NCBI GenBank assembly: GCA_020466095.1
Contig: CM035808.1
Coordinates: forward strand, 49,045,979-49,109,978
Reading direction: 5' to 3'
DNA: 64,000 nucleotides
Origin: Chlorops oryzae
Taxonomy: Eukaryota; Arthropoda; Insecta; Diptera; Chloropidae
Below, piece by piece: positions 57,167-64,000 of this stretch (its first letter is position 1; the number at the start of each line of letters is the position of its first letter). The translations under genes and the position numbers were made by a program. The notes beneath the pieces are model-generated. The model did not search any database, was not told the DNA's origin, and worked only from the letters and a program-made list of their open reading frames with translations.

Positions 57167-58426
57167 ATTTGTATTTGTTTTTTCCATTTAATATTAAATT
57201 GTCTTTTTCAGTAACTAAGTAACTAATAAAAACTATACATATGAAGTTTGTATTTTTAAAATTTTTCTCATTGAGCTATTGTTAAAAAAAATTTTTTTTT
57301 ATGTGCTTTGGGGTATGCTATATTTTTTGTTTTCCCTTCATTAGCAAAAACTTACATGTTCCCTTAATAACTAATGTGAATGATAAATCGCCCATGTCAC
57401 ACAAATCGAATTCGATCTTAATCGAAATTAAATGAAATTTCATATGCTTCGAAGATCGTTTCTAGGCAACTTTTATCCAGTTAAAATAGATTACGGGAAA
57501 TGGTTCGACCTTATAGTACTTTTAGTCCAAGCCGCGGCAAAAATGGAAGGCTGGACATGATTTTAAGAGCATTTCAAAATTTTTGTGATTTCAATTTCGA
57601 TCGAATTGTTGATCGATTTGTATTACATTGGCGAATATTTTTGATTTTTTCCTTTAACCTGTTCAAAAATTACCAATGAGCAAGTTGTACTAAAGAAATT
57701 ATTCAAGAAACAGGCTATTTGAAGAATGTTTTATTATTTGAAACATGAAATGCCATGCATGCCTGCTAACAAATTGCCTAAGTAGTAAAATTTGTTACAG
57801 AAACTGAATTTGATTTTTTTTCATAAAACTTTATTTCAATGTTCTAATATAGGTATCTCGTTCCTTTTTAATTTGAATCTTCTGCCCACATCCAAACGCA
57901 AGTTCCATCTAACTCGTTATTTGTGGGCTCAGCAGCTGCCGCTCATCTATAAGAAAATTACAAAAAAAAGTCTTTTCACCCATTTTTTACCCTTTCCCCC
58001 TTTCCTTCTTTCCCCCTTTTCTCCCTCTTCTTCCTTTTCCACCTTTCCCTCTCTCTTCCCTCTCTCACACCTCTTTCAAATATTGAAAATTAAAGCTTTG
58101 CAAAATTTCGGGTCATGGTCGTGGTCCGATTATAACCGTAATAAAGCAGCCATTCTTTCAAAAATATACCGTACATACATAAAAATACGCATAAGCAGCT
58201 TTAAAACGATACCCACTTCATGATTTCAGGATTAGTGGTTTAAAATTTGCCAATTTCTCTGCGTATTACCCATTCCATTTTTTTCCACTATTCCAGTTAT
58301 ATCAAGGAAGTCTTAACAAACATTTTCACCTCAGTACATCAACTTTTTTAAATATTTTTTAAATTTTCAATTTTTGGCGGTTTGTGGTAAAGTCATTCTT
58401 TTAAAATTATAGCCTACATATATCTA

Positions 58427-58611
58427 CAGTCGAACTTCCTTATAATGAAGTCGCACGGGACCAGAAAATCACTTCATTATATAGAAATTTCATTTTACAG
58501 AAATTATAAACACGTACACTGAAAGTGGAACGAAAAAGCTGTGCGTTTGAAATTATTTCATAGTAGGGAGAACTTCATTGTATAGACGTTCACTATACGG
58601 AAGTTCGACTG
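58427..58611. mobile_element. pogo/Tigger-like MITE
   Basis: A 185-bp element flanked by TA (58425-58426 and 58612-58613). The ends CAGTCGAACTTCC and GGAAGTTCGACTG are inverted. Inward repeats ATAATGAAG and TTCATTATATAGA resemble the layout of the full Tigger at 25782, though the sequences differ. Confidence 0.75.
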
Positions 58612-58949
58612 TACCCGTAAACAGCTTTCCAACGATACCCTTTTCACAACTTAAGCATAAGTGGTTTAAAACTTACCAATTACTCGCGAACTACCTCATC
58701 TAGCGGTATCAAATAAACCTATAAACCTTCTCCACTACCTACCAAGTATACATACCAATTTTCATAAAAATCGGTCGAGCGGTTTCGGCGTCCATCGATC
58801 ACAAATATACAAACATCCATTTTTATATATATAGATAAGAGGCTCATATTTATTAGCCCGAAATGAGTCAGAATATGTCGAAAATAAGAAAAATAAAATA
58901 AATTTTAATTTGACTTTAAACTTATAAACGAAAAATATTCCTGACTTTC

Positions 58950-59063
58950 GTTTTAGCTAACACGGTGTCATGGGTGAGCACATCAAAGAGTATAAATATT
59001 TATACTCTTTGAGCACATGACTAGAAAGTGAGAGTTCCGAGGTTCAAATCCCAGATAGGAGAG
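58950..59063 (+). repeat. tRNA-like sequence split by a 28-bp palindrome
   Basis: An A-box-like TTAGCTAACACGG (58952-58964) and a B-box GGTTCAAATCCC (59040-59051). Between them an insertion separates two copies of GAGCACAT. Without the insertion the box spacing returns to a tRNA-like value. Confidence 0.5.
58984..59011. mobile_element. 28-bp palindromic micro-insertion
   Basis: CAAAGAGTATAAAT and its exact complement lie back to back, flanked by direct repeats GAGCACAT (58976-58983 and 59011-59018; the last G of the palindrome doubles as the first base of the right copy). It looks like two 14-bp terminal repeats of a transposon with nothing between. Confidence 0.6.
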
Positions 59064-59393
59064 AGAAAACGTTGAAAAAAATATTTGAAATTTGTATTAT
59101 TTGATGTTTGTATTAATCAATAATTTTTTTACAGCATACTATTATAAATATCACTCAAAATTTGAGTCTTTTCCCTGTAGGAAGTTGAACTAGTGCAGAA
59201 GTATTCTTCGACTACTTCCCAAATCAACAGTACTACTCGCTTGTAATTTCCCCGCCAATGCATTGAACTATACACTTTTACTCTGAGGTGCCATTCGAAA
59301 ATCGACAGTCGCGTCTGAACTAGTGCAGAAGTAGAGGCAACAGGGCCAATTCAGTAAATTCGCTATACTACGTTGATAGATGGGGGACCGGCC

Positions 59394-59466
59394 CGCGCTG
59401 TTGTAGCTCACAGCGTAGCGCGTGCACCCCGCAATCCGAAGGACCCAGGTTCAAATCCCGGGCCAA
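59394..59466 (+). repeat. tRNA-like sequence T5
   Basis: An A-box-like TAGCTCACAGCG and a strong B-box and T arm CCAGGTTCAAATCCCGG (four of five pairs). A T9 run follows within 20 nt. The acceptor stem is poor. Confidence 0.5.
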
Positions 59467-59669
59467 GCGAACGCCGATTTTTTTTTATATTATTAGTAAA
59501 AATTGAAATCCTAAGAGGAATAAAAAGCAAATATATAAAAAAGAAAGGTTTCAAATTGGCAGAAAATGTTGAGCGAATTTGTGCGCAAGGCTGTGAGACA
59601 GCATTGGTGAAGACGTATTTTTCAATCCAATTATTTGAGTAGTTCGAAACATGTCATTCTTCCAAATTT

Positions 59670-59730
59670 TTTCGCCTGAGACAGGAATCGAACCAAGCCA
59701 AGCGAATAAGCTTTCACTACGCCACGGACC
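59670..59730 (-). repeat. tRNA-like sequence T6
   Basis: On the minus strand GTCCGTGGCGTAGTG (A-box-like) and GGTTCGATTCC (B-box, plus-strand 59684-59694). It is shorter than a tRNA and has weak stems. It is opposite in orientation to T5 within E3. Confidence 0.45.
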
Positions 59731-59895
59731 TATCTGACTCACGCACAGCAAATATATTAGATTAATGTGTGGGCAAAATTGAACTGTTGAATATGCCACT
59801 AGTTAGGTTCTACTGTCTCTACTCGCGTACTAATTCTTTTTCCTATACTCGAGAACGATAGGAGTCATATATGGCTTATATTAAGAAGGAAATAA

Positions 59896-60417
59896 CCCTG
59901 CAGGAAGTCTGTTGCCATATGGCCCCATGTCTATATTGACGTCAATATAGACAAGAGAACTAGTGACAACATCAACAGTATTTATGGGCGGTGTCATTAG
60001 AGAAACTGTACTGTCTGTACTGTAGTTCATCTCTATTGACCATGTCAACATCGTGTCTTCTTGTAAAATGTGCCGCAAAATTGAACAAGTTAGACTCGTT
60101 TTTATGAAGACAACATTTGTTATTAAAATACTTGAAAAACTTGAATGCAAGCTATTTTAATTGAAAGCGGAAATATTAATTACTGGTGACTTTGTCTATA
60201 CCTCGGTACTAGGGAAAAAGTACTCCTTTTGTCTACATAATAGTATCGACGTGACTAGTTCGTCAAAAGTTTTTCGGTCTACTGTCGACATTCAATGACA
60301 ACTCAATGTTAAATGTCTATAGCGCAAAGCATTGCGGCGGGTATAGCTGGTCAGTACTACTGTCGACGCGGTCATTAGTGAAAGAGTATAGATTCACTAT
60401 TGACATTTCCTGCAGGG
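59896..60417. mobile_element. Inverted-repeat element E4
   Basis: 522 bp with ends CCCTGCAGGAA and TTCCTGCAGGG, flanked by AA on both sides. The interior has ACTAGTGAC and GTCGACAGTA-type motifs in both arms, like E2 and E3, but no tRNA-like module. A perfect CTATATTGACGTCAATATAG palindrome lies at 59931-59950. Confidence 0.55.
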
Positions 60418-60475
60418 AAGAGTCAGATATGAGAGCAGGAAGAGTCATACATACATACATCAGAGACCTCCACGC

Positions 60476-60618
60476 CAGTGTTCGGACTACGGAAATCCCA
60501 TTTCGTAGTAGAAGACAAAAAAAATCGGAGTAGAATGAATTTTTGGGTAGTAAATTGGAATTTCTCCTATGTTTTTGGTCTTCTACTACGAAATGGGATT
60601 TCCGTAGTCCGAACACTG
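60476..60618. mobile_element. hAT-like foldback MITE
   Basis: A 143-bp element with perfect inverted arms of about 40 nt. The ends are CAGTGTTCGGACTACGG and its complement. The flanks do not form a clean 8-bp duplication, so the class is inferred only from CAGTG. It lies about 260 bp upstream of the Aldh7A1 start codon. Confidence 0.6.
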
Positions 60619-60879
60619 GCTCCGACTCCTATAAGGATTCATATATGTGTCTTTTAGGACTCAGAATGTTTGCTGGCTAACGGCGTATCGCATTCAAATA
60701 TTTGTGGCTTCATATACTTTTTTTAAAGTTGACAAGACGAATCAGTCACAAATCAAAATTGAAAATTTTCAAGTTTTTTTTTTTTATTAAGTATACTTAT
60801 GTATATTAAGAATTCCAAATTGTGTTCAATGATTCATACTAATTACAATGTCTTTCATAAAAGGTTTCGGCATATCCAA

Positions 60880-62631
60880 ATGGCCCAAATAACTCGATGG
60901 AGTGTTCCAATAAGAGCCACGTTTCACAATTATTTAACCAGCGTGCGATCAAAATGCTACTTGATTGATACACCCGAGTTCTCATTTCTCAAAGAACTTG
61001 GCTTGGAACGAGAAAATCCCGGTGTCTACAATGGTGAGTGGAAAGGAAGCGGTGAAGTTGTTGACTCCGTGGATCCAGGCACTGGGCAATTAATAGCATC
61101 GACGCGCATGTGCACCGTGAAAGATATGGAGGAGTCGGTACACAAAGCAACCGCGGCTTACAATGAGTGGTGCCAAGTTCCTTCCCCAGTTCGTGGTGAA
61201 ATTGTGCGACAAATTGGTGATGAGCTAAGGAAATACAAAGAACCGTTGGGGAAATTAGTTAGCTTGGAAGTTGGAAAAATCCTCAGTGAAGGCCAGGGAG
61301 AGGTCCAGGAATTTATTGACATCTGTGATTATGCTGTTGGACTTTCGCGAATGTTTGCCGGGCAGGTTATAAACTCTGAACGAAGAAAGCACACGATTTT
61401 GGAGAACTGGCGTCCACTTGGCTTGGTGGGAGTTATTTCGGCGTATAATTTCCCAAATGCCGTCTTCGGATGGAATACTGCTATAGCTTTGGTAGAGTTC
61501 CCTTTGTCGTCGTTGTGAATTGAAAATGGTCGTAATCTTTTTGCTTTTGTTGATATATTTACTTTTTAGGCAACCGGCAATTGTGTTTTGTGGAAAGGCG
61601 CACGAAGTACGTCTCTGGTTTCGATTGCAACGACAAAAATAGTTTCTGAGGTAATTCGACGGAACGACCTACCGCCAATAGTCACATTATGCCAAGGAGG
61701 GAGAGATGTTGGCCGAAAGATGGCTAGTAATGAATCCATTTCATTATTATCCTTCACTGGCAGCTGCAAGGCTGGCGCAGAAGTCGGAGTTGAAGTACAG
61801 AAGCGTTTCGGAAAAGTCATTCTTGAATTGGGGGGCAATAATGCTTTGGTAGTGGATCAATCAGCCAATTTGAAGTCGGCTGTCGAGGCAGCTGTTTTTG
61901 GTTGCGTTGGCACATCTGGACAGAGATGTACAACGACGCGAAGAATTATCGTGCACAAAAATGTTTACGAGAAATTCGTAAACGATTTAAAAGCTAAATA
62001 CCAAGATGTCAGTAGTCTTCTATGGTTAAAATAAGAAAAGTTTTAATCTTAAAATCGTTCCTTTTAGGTTCTATCAAGAGTGGGCCATCAGTTGGAACCT
62101 AATACCTTGGTGGGACCAGTTCATAGCCAACAAAACGTGGACGATTTCGTATGCACAGTTGAGGAAGCAAAATCTTTGGGTGGTAAAATCGTATTTGGCG
62201 GGAATACCATTGATAGAGATGGCTTTTTCGTGGAGCCAACCATTATTGAAGGACTAACTCATGACTCACCAGTGGTTACCCGTGAAACATTCGCCCCAAT
62301 CGTTTATGTACTCAGGGCAGAGAACATTCACGAAGCAATAAGGTGGAACAATGAAGTCGAGCAAGGCTTGTCGTCAGCTATTTTCACAGAGGACCTTCAA
62401 ACGGTTTTCCAATGGATTGGACCACAAGGGTCTGATTGCGGCATCGTTAACGTCAATACGACCACCAATGGCGCCGAAATCGGAGGGGCCTTTGGTGGGG
62501 AGAAGCATACTGGCGGTGGTCGTGAATCGGGTTCGGATGCTTGGAAGCAATACTGCAAACGCGCTACGATAACAATAAATCATTCAGGCGAGATAGCTGC
62601 CGCACAGGGTGTTGTTTTCAACGTAGAATAA
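60880..62631 (+). CDS. Aldh7A1: Alpha-aminoadipic semialdehyde dehydrogenase (antiquitin)
   Basis: Oxidises alpha-aminoadipic semialdehyde in lysine breakdown, and other aldehydes, with NAD+. Exons 60880-61491, 61570-62007 and 62068-62631, all phase 0, give 537 aa; human ALDH7A1 has 539. Introns are 78 and 60 nt. Donors are TTG|gtagag and GAT|gtcagt, both weak; acceptors are tttttag|GCA and ttttag|GTT. ATG 60880 is in good fly context (CCAAATGG) and begins [19 protein letters not shown], an Arg-rich, acid-free leader suited to mitochondrial import. An in-frame ATG at 60799 would add 27 residues. Motifs: [13 protein letters not shown] (about 187), WKGA, SFTGS (about 265), catalytic Glu290 in ILELGGNN, catalytic Cys324 in GQRCTT, ETFAPI and [20 protein letters not shown]. 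All catalytic residues are present, so it should be active. Confidence 0.95.
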
Positions 62632-63368
62632 GTACAACGAGATTTCGTTTTAAGTCAAAATGATTTCAAATCTGAAAAATTGCATTTATTTTGAGTCAAA
62701 GTTTTGATACTCTATAAAATTTTTCAAGTCATGAATGAAAATATGGTTTGCGTGAATTTTTTGGAAAGGAAATACATTTACTCCCAGACGCAAGGGATCA
62801 CAATATAAATAATTTATCGAGAAATTAAAGCTATGTTGACTAAATAGGACCTGAAGGCTGAGACAGAAACAAATAAGACTTAATCGCAAAAGTTTAATTG
62901 GTACCTTTGGGTTATTGTGCTTTAAAAATAATAAAAAATTTAAATTGGTTCAGAAAAATGGTTCTTATGCCGCATTCAGACTATTGCATTTAACTGATTT
63001 AAGCTGATGTCATTTTAGCATTTAATTATTTAAATCTATATTTAGCACCAAAAACGAAAATGTTGCAATATGAAACAGCTACACTAGGATGGTCCTTGTC
63101 TTAAAAAATATCCTTTTTTTCTCGCGACACCCCGTCATTTAGATATATACCCCGAGAAAATATTTCTGTATTTTTTTGTAATTTTTTAAATGACATAAAG
63201 GGATCGCTACCAGCGGTCAAAGTTTTCGAAATAAAGTCAATATGTGAGCTTGTTAGTTTCATTAAAAATATTATAAAATAAAGTAAGCTCGCTCTGTGAT
63301 CATAGGACAACCAATTCTGTAAATTTATGTTAAATCTGAGCATCGTCACTTCAACATTTGCAGAGATA
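62632..63368. other. Aldh7A1 3' UTR and spacer
   Basis: AATAAA at 62930-62935 is a possible polyadenylation signal about 300 bp after the stop. From 63290 the sequence resembles 6945-7015 (ACAACCAATTCTGTA-like block and CATCGTCACTT), an unassigned dispersed repeat into which the mariner inserted. Confidence 0.45.
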
Positions 63369-63923
63369 ACAGGTTGGCTGATAAGCCCCCGGTCTGACAC
63401 ATAGATGGCGTCGCTAGTATTAAATGCATATTATTTTTATATAGTGGCAGCCTTCAAATGATTCGTGTCAAAATTTGACGTCTGTAAGTCAATTAGTTTG
63501 TGAGATAGAGCGTCTTTTGTGAAGCAACTTTTGTTATTGTGAAAAAAATGGAAAAAAAGGAATTTCGTGTTTGGATAAAATACTGTTTTCTGAAGGGAAA
63601 AAATACAGTGGAAGCAAAAACTTGGCTTGATAATGAGTTTCCGGACTCTGCCCCAGGAAAATCAACAATAATTGATTGGTATGCAAAATTCAAGCGTGGT
63701 GAAATGAGCACGGAGGACGGTGAACGCAGTGGACGCCCGAAAGAGGTGGTTACCGACGAAAACATCAAAAAAATTCACAAAATGATTTTGAATGACTGTA
63801 AAATGAAGTTGAGCGAGTTGTATCGCTCTTAAAGGGAACTATAATATGTTGAATAATAAAAACGAATTTTGACAAAAAAATGTGTTTTTCTTTGTTAGAC
63901 CGGGGACTTATCAGCCAACCTGT
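63369..63923 (+). mobile_element. Himar1-like mariner with internal deletion
   Basis: A 555-bp element flanked by TA (63367-63368 and 63924-63925). The ends ACAGGTTGGCTGATAAG and its complement are those of irritans-subfamily mariners such as Himar1. Full-length members are about 1.3 kb, so roughly 750 bp of the transposase gene are missing. The remaining sequence agrees very closely with Himar1 as I remember it. Confidence 0.9.
63548..63832 (+). pseudogene. Truncated mariner transposase
   Basis: The first ~90 codons of an irritans-type mariner transposase: FRVWIKYCFLKGKNTVEAKT (DNA-binding helix-turn-helix), GKSTIIDWYAKFKRGEMSTE and RSGRPKEVV, ending at NDCKMKLSEL. The reading then jumps to 3' terminal sequence and stops at 63832. 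The catalytic DD34D domain is absent. The ATG at 63548 (MEKKEFRV) is the usual mariner start; an in-frame ATG at 63539 adds three residues. It may still bind its ends, but cannot transpose. Confidence 0.88.
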
Positions 63924-64000
63924 TATATAAAAGAGTAACGATTTCTGTTCGTCTGTTGCTTATGCCTGGCTAAACGGGAAGTGATTTTTTCAAAATTCTT
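63924..64000 (+). repeat. INE-like head, cut by window end
   Basis: Following the mariner, TTATATAAAAGAGTAACGAT and TGTTCGTCTGTTGCTTATG resemble INE-like heads. Too little is present to be sure. Confidence 0.25.

Larger units (their letters stand above)
54925..58845 (+). repeat. Dispersed repeat interrupted by an INE-like copy and a MITE
   Basis: It starts near ACTAGCGTTACCCGGCGCGC and ends in CATACCAATTTTCATAAAAA, GGTCGAGCGGTTTCGGCGTC and (TA)nGATAAGA, a layout common for insect dispersed repeats. An internal duplication with CTCCATATTGAATCTGGATA occurs near 55220 and 55480. The part at 58100-58260 also occurs at 9830-10290. The class is not assigned. Confidence 0.45.
59173..59850. mobile_element. 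Inverted-repeat element E3 with two tRNA-like modules
   Basis: The left end is CCCTGTAGGAAGTTGAACTA. Its first 160 bp match the right arm of E2 (54261-54423) in inverse orientation. It holds tRNA-like modules at 59394 (plus) and 59670 (minus). The right end could not be fixed; motifs like CTCTACTCGCGTAC near 59815 suggest it is close to 59850. Confidence 0.45.

Noticed and set aside
59373..59642. 89-codon frame starting MIDGGPARAVVAHSVARAP
   Set aside because: It reads through the tRNA-like T5 module and an AT-rich tail; Pro/Arg-rich start is due to the GC-rich B-box region.
52626..59730. Genuine tRNA genes
   Set aside because: The box motifs are good but acceptor, anticodon or T stems fail in each. 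T4 comes closest yet lacks U33 and a sensible anticodon.
60799..60879. Upstream in-frame ATG of Aldh7A1
   Set aside because: It would add 27 residues unlike the family N-terminus; ATG 60880 has better context and gives the usual length with an import leader. Kept only as an alternative.

Overview
The window looks like a piece of a higher-fly (Diptera, Schizophora) nuclear genome. It is AT-rich, has short spliced host genes, and is dominated by transposable elements. These include INE-1/DINE-1-type Helentron repeats with (GTCC)n and a GGGCGTGGC core, irritans-type mariner, hAT, PIF/Harbinger, piggyBac and pogo/Tigger elements, and a Ty3/gypsy LTR retrotransposon. One 100-base assembly gap lies at 22820-22919. 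The species cannot be fixed from sequence reading alone.

I can support three host genes. (1) Naa30, the catalytic subunit of NatC, lies on the minus strand (coding 11703 to 3977, four coding exons, about 379 aa). Its last intron is about 6.3 kb and is packed with MITEs. (2) A small two-exon gene on the plus strand (33723-34364, 136 aa) encodes a secreted His/Glu-rich protein; its first coding exon is only 15 nt. (3) Aldh7A1 (antiquitin, lysine catabolism) lies on the plus strand (60880-62631, three coding exons, 537 aa), with catalytic Cys and Glu intact. The genes show no operon-like relation; they are separated by repeats.

Layout: 1-3976 has no gene and two inverted-repeat elements. 3977-11703 is Naa30. 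11704-25400 is a thicket of non-autonomous DNA transposons, many with readable target duplications (8 bp for hAT, TTA/TAA for PIF/Harbinger), including nested cases and two large foldbacks. 25403-27995 is an INE-like repeat holding a complete Tigger element with an intact 511-aa transposase. 28000-35200 holds unique sequence, a three-level nest (INE-like repeat inside a hAT inside an INE-like repeat) and the His-rich gene. 35283-47118 is an 11.8-kb gypsy element with 413-bp LTRs that look identical, inserted into another INE-like repeat. 47745-60420 is repeat-rich, with tRNA-like modules carried, usually in pairs, by inverted-repeat elements. 60476-64000 holds a foldback hAT-like element, Aldh7A1 and a deleted Himar1-like mariner.

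The most unusual items are the tRNA-like modules inside inverted-repeat elements (52.4-54.4 and 59.2-59.8 kb), a 28-bp palindromic micro-insertion with a direct repeat inside one such module, the young gypsy element with six zinc knuckles and one reading-frame break, the intact Tigger element, and the Himar1-like copy. All identities and boundaries were read by eye without database searches.
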